64,000 bases of DNA from Streptomyces sp. NBC_01262 (lineage in GTDB: Bacteria; Actinomycetota; Actinomycetes; Streptomycetales; Streptomycetaceae). Below, in pieces: positions 7,588-16,788 of this stretch. The DNA lies in assembly GCF_036226365.1 (NCBI RefSeq), contig NZ_CP108462.1, forward strand, positions 1,612,001 through 1,676,000. Reading direction: 5' to 3'. The position numbers and the translations under genes are program-made. Numbering within the stretch: position 1 is the stretch's first letter; each line of letters begins with the position of its first letter. The notes below the pieces were generated by a model. It did no database searches. It was given only the letters and a program-made list of their open reading frames with translations, and had not been told where the DNA came from.

Positions 7588-7755
7588 CCAGACACACGCC
7601 TGTCGCCCTCGACCGAGGCCCGTCCCGGGGCCTCCTGACATCGCTGCTCTGATCCGCTTTGCTCTGCTACCTCGTCTCCGTCAGTCACGGTTTCGCCCGC
7701 CGTGCGCAGCAGACACCACCCCCACAGCGCTGCGTCCCGAAAGGCGAAGAACCAC

Positions 7756-8682
7756 GTGCAGGACTCCATTGCCCTCGTCGTCGGCATCGACGTCGGTGGC
7801 ACCAAGACCCATCTCCAGGCGTACGCCGGTGACAAGACCGTCGCCGACCACGTCCGCGCCAGCCGCGACTGGCGGCCGCATCACGCCGCCGACGCCGCGG
7901 ACTGGCTCACGGAGCTGATCCACCACGCCCTGCCCGCGGGGTCCCGTCCGGTGTCGGTCGCCGTCGGCGCCCACGCCTGCGAGACCCCGCGGCAGGCCGA
8001 ACTGATCCGGGGGGCGCTCGTCGCCCGCCTCGGCGGCGGTGTGCCCTGCCACGTCGTCAACGACTCCCGGCTCCTCGTCCCCGCCCTCGGGCTGGACAAG
8101 GGGGTCGGGCTGGTCGCCGGCACCGGCTCGGTCGCCGTCGGAGAGCTTCCGGACGGCACCGCCGTCCAGGTCGGCGGCTGGGGCGCGGTCCTCGGCGACG
8201 AGGGCGGCGCCGCCGGTCTCGTACGCGAGGCCGTACGCGCCGTCTACGCCGCCCACGACCGCGACGAGCAGCCGGACGAGCTGGCCCGGCTGCTGCTCAC
8301 GGCCTTCGACGCCCCCGAGGTCCCCGCGCTCGGCGCCGCCCTGGAGGCCGCGCAGGAGCCGTCCGCCGACTGGGGCCGGCACGGCGCGGCCGTCTTCGAG
8401 GCGGCCGCCGCCGGTTCCGCCATCGCCCGCGAGGTCATCGCGGAGGGCGGCCGGGCCCTGGCGGGCCTGGTCATCCAGCTCGCCGAACGCGGCGCCGTCA
8501 CCGACGACATCGTGGTGGCGGGCAGCGTCGTGCTCAACCAGCCGGTGCTCTTCACCGCACTCACCGATACCCTCGCCACCGCACTGCCCGGCGCCCGGGT
8601 GCACCCGCTGCGGGTGCCGCCGGTCACCGGGGCCGTACGGCTGGCCCGCCTGCTCCGCCAGTCCTCCCCGAAAGGCCTCTGA
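7756..8682 (+). CDS. BadF/BadG-type ATPase, N-acetylglucosamine-kinase-like sugar kinase
   Basis: This 308-residue member of the ASKHA kinase fold shows the phosphate-1 motif at residues 11-20 (IDVGGTKTHL), a GTGSVAVG phosphate-2 motif and a GWGAVLGDEGGAAGL segment typical of the BadF/GlcNAc-kinase family. It probably phosphorylates a hexose or amino sugar released inside the cell. The GTG at 7756 fits the family start; an upstream in-frame start at 7702 would add an untypical tail. It is followed five bases later by the mannosidase gene, so the two are co-transcribed, and the ROK gene is divergent. Confidence 0.87.
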   Translation: MQDSIALVVGIDVGGTKTHLQAYAGDKTVADHVRASRDWRPHHAADAADWLTELIHHALPAGSRPVSVAVGAHACETPRQAELIRGALVARLGGGVPCHVVNDSRLLVPALGLDKGVGLVAGTGSVAVGELPDGTAVQVGGWGAVLGDEGGAAGLVREAVRAVYAAHDRDEQPDELARLLLTAFDAPEVPALGAALEAAQEPSADWGRHGAAVFEAAAAGSAIAREVIAEGGRALAGLVIQLAERGAVTDDIVVAGSVVLNQPVLFTALTDTLATALPGARVHPLRVPPVTGAVRLARLLRQSSPKGL

Positions 8683-8687
8683 ACAGC

Positions 8688-11600
8688 ATGCGGATCCACG
8701 CCATCCGGTCCACCGATCTCTTCGTCGGCACCGGCCGGGCTCCCCGCCAGGTCGTGCGGGTCACCGTGGAGGGCACGGCCGACGGCGCCGGCCGCCCGGC
8801 CGGCCCGGTGCGGGTCCGTGTGGAGGGGCCGACGGTCAGCACACCCGAACCCGGGCTGATCACCCTCCCGGGCCCGGGGGAACAGACCGTCGCCGAGGTC
8901 GGCGTGGTCATCTCCGCACCGGCCCCCGAAGGCTCCGTGCACCGCGTCACCGCCATCGTTGAGGACGCCGACGGCGTCGGCGCCGGCCGCCGGTGCACAG
9001 CCGACGGGACCGTCACGGCTCAGGCCACCGGCTGGACAATGTGGATGGTGTCCCACTTCCACTACGACCCCGTGTGGTGGAACACCCAGGCCGGCTTCAC
9101 CGCCGTCCGCCACGAACTCCCCGACCTGCCCTGGGTCGACCGGCTGCGCCCGCCCCACGTGCGCAGCGCCTTCGACCTCGTACGCGCGCACCTGGACGCG
9201 GCCCGGCACGACGAGGACTACCGCTTCGTCCTCGCCGAGATCGACTATCTCAAGCCGCACTGGGACGCCTACCCGGACGACCGGGCCGACCTGCGGCGCT
9301 TCCTGCGCTCGGACCGCATCGAGCTGGTCGGCGGCAGCTACAACGAGCCCAACACCAACCTCACCCACCCCGAGTCGACCATCCGCAACACCGTCTACGG
9401 CATCGGCTACCAGCGCGACGTCCTCGGCGGCGACCCGCGCTCCGGCTGGATGCTCGACGTCTTCGGCCACGACCCCGCCCACCCCGGCCTGATGGCCGAC
9501 GCGGGACTGGACTCCAGCGCCTGGGCGCGCGGCCCGTTCCACAACTCCGGCCCGATGGGCCACGCCCAGGACATCGCCCGGATGCAGTTCCCCAGCGAGT
9601 TCGAGTGGATCTCCCCCAGCGGGCGCGGCGTCCTCACCCACTACATGGGGGCGCACTACACCGCGGGCTGGGCGATCAACCGCGCGGAGTCGGCCGACGC
9701 GGCCATGGAGGCGGCCTACGGCCAGTACGCAGAGCTGAAGAAGGTCGCGGCGACCCGCAATGTCATGCTGCCGGTCGGCCATGACCACAACGTGCCTTCC
9801 CGCTGGTGCACCGAGGTCCACCGCGAGTGGGCCAAGCGCTATGTCTGGCCGCGGTTCACGATGGGCCTGCCGCGCGACTTCTTCGATGCCGTACGCCGCG
9901 AGGCCGAGGACCGGACGGCATGGACGGTGTCGCCGGTCACGCCGCAGACCCGGGACATGAACCCCGTCTTCACCGGCAAGGACGTCTCCTACATCGACAC
10001 CAAGCAGGCCCAGCGCGCCGCCGAGACCGCCGTCCTGGACGGCGAGCGCCTCGCCACGCTCGCCGCCACCTTCCTCGGTGAGCGCTACCCCTCCGAGGCC
10101 CTCGACAAGGCCTGGCGGCTGCTGGCGTACGGCGCCCACCACGACGCCGTCACGGGCACCGAGTCCGACCAGGTCTACATCGACCTGGCGGCGGGCTGGC
10201 GCGAGGCGTACGAGCTGGGCGACCAGGTGCGAGGCGCCGCGCTGGAGCAGCTCGCCCAGGGCACGGACACGCGCGGCGAGGGCCGGGCGGTGTATGTCGC
10301 CAACACGCTGTCCTGGGAGCGGGACGGGGTCGTGTCGGTGCCCGCCGGCGAAGGCCTTGAGATACGGGACGACAGCGGACGGCCCGTACCGGCGGTGGCC
10401 GACGGCGGCACCCTCACCTTCCTGGCCCGGGGCATCCCCTCCCTCGGACACCGCGTCCACCGCCTTGTCGAGAGCCCGGCCGGGGGCACGACACCCGGCT
10501 GGACGGCCGTCCCCGGCGCGGCCGTCATCGACAACGGCACGTTCCGCATCGAGGCCGACCCCGCGCGCGGTGGCGCGCTGAGCCGGGTCACGGACCTGCG
10601 CACCGGCCGCGAACTGCTGCGCCCCGGCGGGCTCGGCGCCGAGCTGGTCGTCCAGGACGAGCACACCACCCACCCCGTGTGGGGCGAGGGCCCGTGGCAC
10701 CTGCTCCCGAAGGGCCCCGGCCGGGGCACGGGCGCGGCGCCCGCCGCCTCCGTACGGGTCGAGCACTCCCCCGTCGGGCGCCGGATCATCAGTGAAGCGC
10801 GGCTCGGCGAGCTGCGGTTCACACAGACGGCGACCCTGTGGGAGGGTGCCGACCGGGTCGACTTCCGCACCCGGGTCGACGGCTCGATCGGCCAGGACCG
10901 GCTGCTGCGGGTCCGCTTCGATCTCGACCTGCCCGGCGCGCTGCCGGTCTCCGAGGTCGGCTTCGCCGCCATCGGGCGGTCGTTCGGCTTCCCGGACTCC
11001 GACGCCGCCGAGCACCTGTGGACCCTGGACAACCCCGCCCACACGTGGGCCGGGCTCGGCTCGACCGCGCACCTCGCCCTGCGCGGCCCTGACGGCCGCA
11101 CCCTCAAGCACGCCATCGGCGTCGCCGAAGTGATCGCCCCCGCTGATCATGATGTACGCCCCCTCCTCGCCGCCCTCGTCGCCCAGGGCGTCACGGCCAC
11201 CACGACCCGCCCCGACGGCCCGCGTTACGGCTCCCTCGACGCGGACTCCAATCTCCCCGACATCAGGTTCGCACTCGGCACTGACAATGCCTTCGCGCAG
11301 GCCGTTCTGAGCGATGCCGGTCCGGCCTACCGCGAGGCACTGGCCACGCACGGACGGGTGTTCGTCCCGGCGACACGGACCCGGCGGGAGGCCTGGGTCC
11401 CCGGCGCGGACCTGCGCGGACCGCGCGATCTACCAGTCCTCATCGCCCACGACCTCACCGGCCTCGCCCTGACCGGATCCGTCATCGACGTCCCCGTCCC
11501 CGACGGCCTCGCCACCACCACCGAGCCGGCCGACGACTACTCCGCCGCCCTGCTCAACCACGGCACCCCCAGCTTCGTCGCCACCGCCGACGGCACGCTC

Positions 11601-12887
11601 TGCCTCACCCTCATGCGCGCCTGCACCGACTGGCCGGCGGGCATCTGGATCGACGGCGAGCGCCGCACCGTCCCCGACGGCAGCAGCTTCGCCCTCCAGC
11701 ACTGGACGCACGACTTCCGCTACAGCCTGGTCGCCGGGCCCGGCGACTGGCGCGCCGGCGGCTTCGTACAGGCCGGCCAGGAGGCGAACCACCCGCTGCT
11801 CGCCGTGGAAACGGCCCCGAGCGACGGAGAACTGCCCGCCGCCGCCTCACTGCTGACGGTCGAGCCGGACAATGTCCTGCTCAGCGCGCTCAAGCCACGC
11901 GGCAACGCGATGGCCTCCGGCCTGCCCGGGGACGCGGACCCCGGTGCCGACGGGCTGGCGGTCCGGCTGTACGAGTCGCAGGGGCGGGCGGTTTCGGCCC
12001 GCGTACGGCTGTTCGGCGCGGGTCTCGCGGAAGCCGAGGCGACCGATCTGCTCGAACAGGCCTCGGATGTACGGGCGGTTGCGGTGGAGGACGAGGGCGT
12101 CGTGCGGGTGGACCTGGGCGCGGCCGACGTCGCCACGTTCGCCGCCCGCCCGGTAGGCGCGCCGAGGACCCCCAAGGCCTCAGGCGCCGGACGGGCCGAA
12201 GTCGCCCAGCCCGTGTTCACGCGGTACTGGCTGCACAACGCCGGGCCAGCGCCCATCGGATACCTGCCGGTGAGCGTCCACCTGACGCAGCATGCGCAGG
12301 GGCGGATACGCGTGACCGTCGCGGCGGCAACCCGGCATGCGCAAGGCCGGGTCGAGCTCGACATACCGGCCGGCCTCACGGCGACGCCCCGGCAGAGCCT
12401 CGCGTACGACCTCGCGCCCGGCGAGCACGCGGACTTCGAGCTGGCCGTCGGCCCGGACGAGGGCGCCGCGCAGGGCACGTACTACGTGGCGGCGCGCATC
12501 CGGGACGAGCTCGGCCAGCTCCTGGAGGACGCCGTGCCGGTCACCGTGGGCGCGCCGACCGCCGAGCCGTTGCGGGCCGAACTGAGGCAACGCTGCGTGC
12601 GCGTGACGAACAACGCCCGCTCCGAGATCCGGGGCGAGGTGCAACTCGTCAGCCCGTACGGGACATGGGGAGCGCCCGGGGACGACATCGCGGTGACGCC
12701 CAGGACCCGGGGCTTCGCGATCGCGCCGGGGGCGACGGCCGAACTGCCCTTTGCCGTCGGCAGTTCGGCCACCGCCGAGCCGGGCGGCGAGTGGTGGGTG
12801 CTGGCCAAGGTCACGGCGTTCGGCGGCGTCCAGTACACGCGGGCGCTGCCGCTCACTGCAGATGGGCGGTGTCGTTCCAGAGGGTGA
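8688..12887 (+). CDS. Large GH38 alpha-mannosidase with extra N-terminal domain
   Basis: This 1399-residue protein contains the GH38 zinc site: SHFHYDP at 122-128 (His123, Asp127), the nucleophile in LDVFGHD (Asp257) and AHHDAVTGT (His484). Roughly 115 residues precede the catalytic domain, and a long beta-rich C-terminus (about 1150-1399) resembles NEW3-type accessory regions; typical GH38 enzymes are around 1000 residues. There is no signal peptide, so it acts in the cytoplasm on imported mannosides. It follows the kinase gene by five bases. The 3' end overlaps the convergent phosphatase gene by 35 bases. Confidence 0.93.
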   Translation: MRIHAIRSTDLFVGTGRAPRQVVRVTVEGTADGAGRPAGPVRVRVEGPTVSTPEPGLITLPGPGEQTVAEVGVVISAPAPEGSVHRVTAIVEDADGVGAGRRCTADGTVTAQATGWTMWMVSHFHYDPVWWNTQAGFTAVRHELPDLPWVDRLRPPHVRSAFDLVRAHLDAARHDEDYRFVLAEIDYLKPHWDAYPDDRADLRRFLRSDRIELVGGSYNEPNTNLTHPESTIRNTVYGIGYQRDVLGGDPRSGWMLDVFGHDPAHPGLMADAGLDSSAWARGPFHNSGPMGHAQDIARMQFPSEFEWISPSGRGVLTHYMGAHYTAGWAINRAESADAAMEAAYGQYAELKKVAATRNVMLPVGHDHNVPSRWCTEVHREWAKRYVWPRFTMGLPRDFFDAVRREAEDRTAWTVSPVTPQTRDMNPVFTGKDVSYIDTKQAQRAAETAVLDGERLATLAATFLGERYPSEALDKAWRLLAYGAHHDAVTGTESDQVYIDLAAGWREAYELGDQVRGAALEQLAQGTDTRGEGRAVYVANTLSWERDGVVSVPAGEGLEIRDDSGRPVPAVADGGTLTFLARGIPSLGHRVHRLVESPAGGTTPGWTAVPGAAVIDNGTFRIEADPARGGALSRVTDLRTGRELLRPGGLGAELVVQDEHTTHPVWGEGPWHLLPKGPGRGTGAAPAASVRVEHSPVGRRIISEARLGELRFTQTATLWEGADRVDFRTRVDGSIGQDRLLRVRFDLDLPGALPVSEVGFAAIGRSFGFPDSDAAEHLWTLDNPAHTWAGLGSTAHLALRGPDGRTLKHAIGVAEVIAPADHDVRPLLAALVAQGVTATTTRPDGPRYGSLDADSNLPDIRFALGTDNAFAQAVLSDAGPAYREALATHGRVFVPATRTRREAWVPGADLRGPRDLPVLIAHDLTGLALTGSVIDVPVPDGLATTTEPADDYSAALLNHGTPSFVATADGTLCLTLMRACTDWPAGIWIDGERRTVPDGSSFALQHWTHDFRYSLVAGPGDWRAGGFVQAGQEANHPLLAVETAPSDGELPAAASLLTVEPDNVLLSALKPRGNAMASGLPGDADPGADGLAVRLYESQGRAVSARVRLFGAGLAEAEATDLLEQASDVRAVAVEDEGVVRVDLGAADVATFAARPVGAPRTPKASGAGRAEVAQPVFTRYWLHNAGPAPIGYLPVSVHLTQHAQGRIRVTVAAATRHAQGRVELDIPAGLTATPRQSLAYDLAPGEHADFELAVGPDEGAAQGTYYVAARIRDELGQLLEDAVPVTVGAPTAEPLRAELRQRCVRVTNNARSEIRGEVQLVSPYGTWGAPGDDIAVTPRTRGFAIAPGATAELPFAVGSSATAEPGGEWWVLAKVTAFGGVQYTRALPLTADGRCRSRG

Positions 12888-13446
12888 CGGCCGGATCCCC
12901 GTACTCCCAGCCGAGGATGGACAGGGAGGCGGGAGCCAGGCTGAGCACCATGCCGCGCGCGGGGTCCAGGTGCAGCCAGCGGGCGGCCAGCGTGCGCAGG
13001 AAGTGGCCGTGGGCGAAGACGACGCAGTCGGTCTCGGAGTCCTTCGCCCAGGCGACGACCTGGTCGGCGCGGCTCGCGACCTGCCAGGAGGTCTCGCCGC
13101 CGATGACTCCGTCGCGCCAGATCACCCAGCCGGGACGCTCCTCGCGGATCTCCGGGGACGTACGGCCCTCGTAGGCGCCGTAGTCCCACTCCATGAGCGT
13201 GTCCCATTCCTCGGCGCGGTCCCCGAAACCGGCCAGCTCGCAGGTCTCGCGGGCGCGCGCCAGCGGGCTCGTACGGACCTGGGCGCCCGGGAAGTCCTCC
13301 CAGGGCGACCGCTTCAGGCGCTTGCCCAGCAGCCGGGCGGCGTCGCGTCCCTCCTCGGTGAGCGGGATGTCGGTGCGGCCGGTGTGCTGGCCACTCCTGG
13401 ACCACTCGGTCTGGCCGTGCCGGACGAGGATGAGGCGCGGGTGCAT
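12853..13446 (-). CDS. Histidine phosphatase family protein
   Basis: This 197-residue protein shows the RHGQT motif at residues 9-13, with His10 as phospho-acceptor, the second arginine in SPLARARET, and the C-terminal catalytic His in [12 protein letters not shown]. It belongs to branch 1 of the histidine phosphatases (phosphoglycerate-mutase-like); the substrate could be a sugar phosphate, nucleotide or cofactor phosphate. Its ATG overlaps the stop of the VOC gene by one base (TGATG), which implies translational coupling. It converges on the mannosidase gene. Confidence 0.9.
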   Translation of the reverse strand: MHPRLILVRHGQTEWSRSGQHTGRTDIPLTEEGRDAARLLGKRLKRSPWEDFPGAQVRTSPLARARETCELAGFGDRAEEWDTLMEWDYGAYEGRTSPEIREERPGWVIWRDGVIGGETSWQVASRADQVVAWAKDSETDCVVFAHGHFLRTLAARWLHLDPARGMVLSLAPASLSILGWEYGDPAVTLWNDTAHLQ

Positions 13447-13838
13447 CAGGACTCCTCTTTGTGGACGGCTTCGATGTTGTTGCCGTCCGGATCGCTCACG
13501 AACGCGCAGTACGCGCGGTATTGGGGCCAGTGGCGCGGGGCGTGGCGGCTGCGGCCGCCCGCCGCCACGGCAGCCGTGTGGAAGGCTTCGACCGCCGCGC
13601 GGTCACCGGCCGCGAAGGCGATGTGCACGCCGCGCGTGCACTCGGTGGCGGCCTCGGCCCGCTCCAGCGACAGCGAGGGCGTGTCGCGGCCGGGTGGCCA
13701 GTACTCGGCGGTCACGGCCGTCTCGTATCCGATACGGACGCCGAGCGGGGCGAGCGCGGCCGAGTAGAAATCCCTGCTCACGGCAAGGTCGGACGCGAAG
13801 ACGCCGATGTGGTGGACGAACGGTTCGGGGGATCCCAC
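13446..13838 (-). CDS. VOC-fold (glyoxalase/bleomycin-resistance-like) protein
   Basis: This 130-residue single VOC domain begins [18 protein letters not shown] and ends with the typical [16 protein letters not shown] strand. Metal ligands are plausible at His9 and the C-terminal Glu, but the substrate cannot be told. The GTG start at 13838 lies exactly six bases after TAGGCT (13850-13845), the leaderless promoter arrangement of Streptomyces. Its stop overlaps the start of the histidine phosphatase gene, so the two form a small operon. Confidence 0.87.
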   Translation of the reverse strand: MGSPEPFVHHIGVFASDLAVSRDFYSAALAPLGVRIGYETAVTAEYWPPGRDTPSLSLERAEAATECTRGVHIAFAAGDRAAVEAFHTAAVAAGGRSRHAPRHWPQYRAYCAFVSDPDGNNIEAVHKEES

Positions 13839-13844
13839 ATGCCC

Positions 13845-13850
13845 AGCCTA
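13845..13850 (-). promoter_or_regulatory. -10 element of a leaderless VOC transcript
   Basis: On the minus strand TAGGCT (13850-13845) is followed by six bases and the GTG start at 13838. TANNNT followed by six bases before the start codon is the signature of leaderless genes in Streptomyces. Confidence 0.5.
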
Positions 13851-13917
13851 GGCGGCCCGCACGCTGAGCGCTGCGGGCACTGCGGGCGCCGTCTGTGCTG
13901 GTAGTGGACGTGCCACA

Positions 13918-13945
13918 TTGACAGAAGTCCGATTTTGCCTAATTT
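13918..13945 (+). promoter_or_regulatory. Promoter of the twin exported-peptide operon
   Basis: TTGACA (13918-13923) and TAATTT (13940-13945) are separated by 16 bases in an unusually AT-rich stretch. This would give a leader of about 75 bases, ending in the hairpin at 13993-14028. A perfect palindrome GCGTATACGC at 13968-13977 lies in that leader and may bind a regulator. Confidence 0.5.
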
Positions 13946-13992
13946 TTCCGTTACATGACACTTCTTTGCGTATACGCTGATATGCGGCGATA

Positions 13993-14028
13993 GGAGACCT
14001 GACCTCTCCGATGAGGAAGGAGGTCTCC
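13993..14028 (+). promoter_or_regulatory. Leader hairpin that overlaps the ribosome binding site
   Basis: GGAGACCT (13993-14000) is perfectly complementary to AGGTCTCC (14021-14028); inside the loop CCTC (14003-14006) can pair with GAGG (14013-14016). The AAGGAGG ribosome site (14017-14023) sits between and partly within the second arm, and the ATG follows at 14030. The structure could mask or expose the start depending on temperature, ligand or a bound factor. Confidence 0.5.
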
Positions 14029-14029
14029 C

Positions 14030-14308
14030 ATGCGACGCACCCGCTTCACCCGGCTTCTGGCTACCGGCGCCGCGTCCACGCTGGTCGTGGGCGGAGCCTC
14101 CCTCACCTCCATCGGCGCGGCCTCCGCCGCCCCGACCGACACGACGGCCGCGACGACGCAGCACAACCCGCAGCCGAATCCGCACCCCCGGCCCAAACCC
14201 AAGCCGCAGCCGTGCCGGTGGGTGCCTCAGCAGACCATCACTCTCCAGCTGCCACTGCTCGGAAAGTTCGTGATCACGATTCCGGCCCACTGGCAGTGCC
14301 CGCACTAA
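14030..14308 (+). CDS. Small secreted protein A with Cys-bracketed domain and HWxCxH end
   Basis: The product is 92 residues with a clear signal peptide (MRRTRFTRLL, Ala/Gly-rich core, cleavage near ASA-AP, residues 33-35). A Thr/Gln stretch and a Pro/His/Lys linker (about 44-61) lead to a 29-residue segment opened by Cys62 and closed by Cys90, probably one disulfide, enclosing alternating hydrophobic/Thr residues (TITLQLPLLGKFVITIP) that look like two beta strands. It ends HWQCPH. A perfect AAGGAGG site precedes the ATG, partly inside a hairpin. The next gene, 22 bases on, has a matching signal peptide and C-terminus. I do not recognise the family. Confidence 0.8.
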   Translation: MRRTRFTRLLATGAASTLVVGGASLTSIGAASAAPTDTTAATTQHNPQPNPHPRPKPKPQPCRWVPQQTITLQLPLLGKFVITIPAHWQCPH

Positions 14309-14330
14309 CAGCGATAACGGAGGGACAACC

Positions 14331-14621
14331 ATGCGTAACCGACTTATGCGAGGCCTCGCCCTGGGCGCGGCGTCCACAATGCTCGCCGGCGGAGCCGCAC
14401 TCACCGTGGCCGGCACCGCCTCCGCAGCTCCCGCCGCCCCGTCCGTCCCCTCACCCACACACCCCGGACCGGGCCACCACAACCACCACCACTGCTTCTG
14501 GCAGCAAGGCCACTGGACGAAGGTCTGGCACCACGGCTTCTGGGACAAGTGGGGCCACTGGCACCACGGCTACTGGGTCAAGTTCTGGGTTCCGGGGCAC
14601 TGGGTCTGCGCCCACCGGTAA
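14331..14621 (+). CDS. Small secreted His/Trp-rich protein B with Cys-bracketed domain and HWxCAH end
   Basis: The product is 96 residues with a signal peptide nearly matching that of protein A (GAASTM then GGAALT and ASAAP, cleavage near residue 32). The mature part has 14 His and 9 Trp; after a HHNHHH cluster come Cys55 and Cys93 bracketing a segment in which HHGFWDKW and HHGYWVKF are near-repeats, ending HWVCAHR. This density of imidazole and indole groups suggests binding of metal or heme, or a surface-active or amyloid-like sheet; all of these are inference. GGAGGG precedes the ATG. A strong hairpin terminator follows at 14635-14671. No known family recognised. Confidence 0.8.
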   Translation: MRNRLMRGLALGAASTMLAGGAALTVAGTASAAPAAPSVPSPTHPGPGHHNHHHCFWQQGHWTKVWHHGFWDKWGHWHHGYWVKFWVPGHWVCAHR

Positions 14622-14634
14622 CGCATGACCAGCA

Positions 14635-14671
14635 GGCCCCCGGCCCGGGATCCGCTCCCGGGCCGGGGGCC
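14635..14671. terminator. Perfect 16-bp hairpin terminator between convergent genes
   Basis: The arms 14635-14650 and 14656-14671 are perfectly complementary (GGCCCCCGGCCCGGGA and its complement) with a 5-base loop. It lies between the peptide gene and the convergent transporter gene and can end transcription from both sides. There is no T-run, as is usual in Streptomyces. Confidence 0.8.
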
Positions 14672-15694
14672 TCAGCGTGCGGCCGGGACGGACGCGGCGG
14701 GCGCGGCGTACGTCGCGGGCTCGGGGGGAGCGGCGGCCCGGCGTCGGGCGATGACGGCGCAGACGATGAGCTGCATCTGGTGGAAGAGCATGAGCGGGAG
14801 CAGCACGAGGGCGGCCTGGGGGCCGCCGAAGAGGACTGTGGCCATGGGGAGGCCGGAGGCGAGGCTCTTCTTGGAGCCGCAGAAGACGATGGTGACGCGG
14901 TCCGGGCGGGAGAAGCCGAGCCGGCGGGCCGCGTAGGACGTGGCGGCGAGCATGAGGCCGAGCAGCAGCGCCTCGACGCCGAGGAGGGCGAGCAGGCGCA
15001 GCGGGGTGACCTGGTGCCAGATGCCCTGGACCACGCCCTCGCTGAAGGCGGTGTAGACGACCAGGAGGATCGAGGCACGGTCGACGTAGCCCAGGACCTT
15101 CTTGTGGCGGGCCAGAAAGCCGCCGAGCGGCCCGCGCAGGGCCTGCCCGGCGAGGAACGGTACGAGCAGTTGCAGCACGATGCCGAGTACGGAGTCCGCG
15201 GACAGGCCCGCGCCGTGCCCGCCGAGGAGCAGGGCGGCCAGCAGCGGGGTGACGAGCAGCCCGAGGAGGCTGGAGAAGGAGCCGGCGCAGATCGCGGCGG
15301 CGACATTGCCCCGGGCGATCGAGGTGAAGGCAATCGAGGACTGGATGGTGGACGGCAGCAGGCACAGGAACAGCAGGCCGGTGTAGAGCTGCGGTGACAG
15401 GACGTACGGGACGAGTCCGCGGGCGGCGAGGCCGAGCAGCGGGAAGAGCACGAAGGTGGACGCCAGGACGGTGAGGTGGAGCCGCCAGTGCCTGAGCCCG
15501 TCGAGGGCCTCGCGGGTGGAGAGCCGGGCGCCGTAGAGGAAGAAGAGCAGGGCGACCGCGCCGGTCGAGACCCCGCCGGCCGTGGTGGCGGCCGCGCCCC
15601 GGGCGGGCAGGAGCGCCGCGAGCAGGACGGTGCCGACGAGCGCCGCGATGTAGGGGTCCAGGGGGAACCTGGACGGGAACCGCAGGCGGCGCAT
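14672..15694 (-). CDS. SBF-like bile acid:sodium symporter family transporter
   Basis: This 340-residue polytopic membrane protein has about ten hydrophobic segments and the SBF-like (SLC10A7/YfeH-type) pattern: GARLSTREAL near the N-terminus, LPSTIQSSIAFTSIARGN in the middle and CGSKKSLASGLPMATVLF near the C-terminus. It probably moves an organic anion with sodium, substrate unknown. I placed the start at 15694, where AAAAGGAC lies six bases upstream. It is divergent from a LysR regulator, which likely controls it. Confidence 0.9.
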   Translation of the reverse strand: MRRLRFPSRFPLDPYIAALVGTVLLAALLPARGAAATTAGGVSTGAVALLFFLYGARLSTREALDGLRHWRLHLTVLASTFVLFPLLGLAARGLVPYVLSPQLYTGLLFLCLLPSTIQSSIAFTSIARGNVAAAICAGSFSSLLGLLVTPLLAALLLGGHGAGLSADSVLGIVLQLLVPFLAGQALRGPLGGFLARHKKVLGYVDRASILLVVYTAFSEGVVQGIWHQVTPLRLLALLGVEALLLGLMLAATSYAARRLGFSRPDRVTIVFCGSKKSLASGLPMATVLFGGPQAALVLLPLMLFHQMQLIVCAVIARRRAAAPPEPATYAAPAASVPAAR

Positions 15695-15829
15695 ATATGT
15701 CCTTTTCGTGCTCGGGCAGGCCCTGGGGTCGGTGGGCCGACGGGCCCCTCTCCAGGCTCCTCTTCCGTCCGGCGATCGTAAATCCCTGTGACCGCGCTTA
15801 CTGCCATCATGTTTCGCGATAGCCACCGC

Positions 15830-15835
15830 TAGGCT
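15830..15835 (+). promoter_or_regulatory. -10 element of a leaderless LysR transcript
   Basis: TAGGCT at 15830-15835 lies exactly six bases before the ATG at 15842, matching the leaderless promoter pattern. There is no ribosome binding site before the ATG. Confidence 0.55.
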
Positions 15836-15841
15836 TGCGGC

Positions 15842-16717
15842 ATGTTCGATCCGGTGCAGCTGCGGACCTTTCTGGCCGTCGCGCAGACCCTCAGCTTCAC
15901 GCAGGCCGCGCAGCGGCTCGGCCTGCGGCAGTCCACCGTGAGCCAGCACGTACGGAAGCTGGAGGACACGGCGGGGCGGCGGCTGTTCACCCGCGACACC
16001 CACAGCGTGGAGCTGACCGAGGACGGCGAGGCGATGCTCGGCTTCGCCCGTACGATCCTGGCGGCGAACGAGCGGGCGGCGGGCTGGTTCGCGGGGACGC
16101 GGCTGCGGGGGAAGCTGCGCTTCGGCACGTCGGAGGACTTCGTGCTGACCCGGCTGCCGGAGATTCTGGAGGCGTTCCGGCGGGAGCATCCCGAGGTGGA
16201 CCTGGAGCTGACGGTCGAGCTGTCGGCGACGCTGCACCAGCGGCTGGCGGCGGGGCGGCTGGACCTGATGCTGGGCAAGCGGGCGCCGGAGCCGGGCGGG
16301 CCCGGGGGCCAGATCGTGTGGCGGGACAAGCTGGTGTGGATCGGCGGTGAGCGGCTGCGGCTCGCCGGGCCCGAGCGGCCGGTCCCGCTGATCCTGTATC
16401 CGCCCCCGGCGATCACCCGGGCCCGCGCGCTGGAGGCGATGGAGCGGCACGGCCGCGCCTGGCGGGTCGCCTGTACGAGCGGCTCGCTCAACGGTCTGAT
16501 CGCGGCCGCCCGGGCGGGGCTCGGCGTCATGGCCCATGCGCAGGGGCTGATTCCGCCCGGGCTGGTACGCGTACCGGCCCGGGCGGGACTTCCGGAGCTG
16601 GGCGAGGTGGACTTCGTGCTGCTGCACGGGCGGCGGAGGCCGCATGCGCAGGACGCGGCGGACGCGCTGGCGACGGCGGTCCTGGCGGGCGGCGACCGGC
16701 TGCACCAGCCGCTGTAG
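15842..16717 (+). CDS. LysR-family transcriptional regulator
   Basis: This 291-residue protein has the N-terminal LysR winged helix (FLAVAQTLSFTQAAQRLGLRQSTVSQHVRKLE in shorter blocks; recognition helix around residues 30-50) and a periplasmic-binding-protein-like effector domain from about residue 90 (GKLRFGTSEDF). It is divergent from the SBF transporter and probably activates it in response to the transported anion. Translation appears leaderless. Confidence 0.92.
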   Translation: MFDPVQLRTFLAVAQTLSFTQAAQRLGLRQSTVSQHVRKLEDTAGRRLFTRDTHSVELTEDGEAMLGFARTILAANERAAGWFAGTRLRGKLRFGTSEDFVLTRLPEILEAFRREHPEVDLELTVELSATLHQRLAAGRLDLMLGKRAPEPGGPGGQIVWRDKLVWIGGERLRLAGPERPVPLILYPPPAITRARALEAMERHGRAWRVACTSGSLNGLIAAARAGLGVMAHAQGLIPPGLVRVPARAGLPELGEVDFVLLHGRRRPHAQDAADALATAVLAGGDRLHQPL

Positions 16718-16748
16718 CGGGCGACGACCGGTGGCCGCTCTGCCGCGT

Positions 16749-16788
16749 CTACTCCCCTACTCCGCTACTCCCCTAATTCCCCTACTCC
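16749..16788 (+). repeat. Short tandem repeat of an 8-9 base unit overlapping a stop codon
   Basis: Five near-copies of CTACTCCC run in tandem (starts at 16749, 16757, 16765, 16773 as CTAATTCCC, and 16782). The last copy contains the stop of the minus-strand gene at 16782. Such slippage-prone repeats could alter the C-terminus of that protein. Confidence 0.7.

Noticed and set aside
8244-11351. A 1035-codon minus-strand frame opposite the kinase and GH38 genes
   Set aside because: It covers real coding sequence in antisense; composition is shadow-like and it crosses two well-supported genes.
13968-13977. Palindrome GCGTATACGC as an independent operator
   Set aside because: It is only ten bases and lies in the untranslated leader; it is mentioned with the promoter but not scored as its own site.
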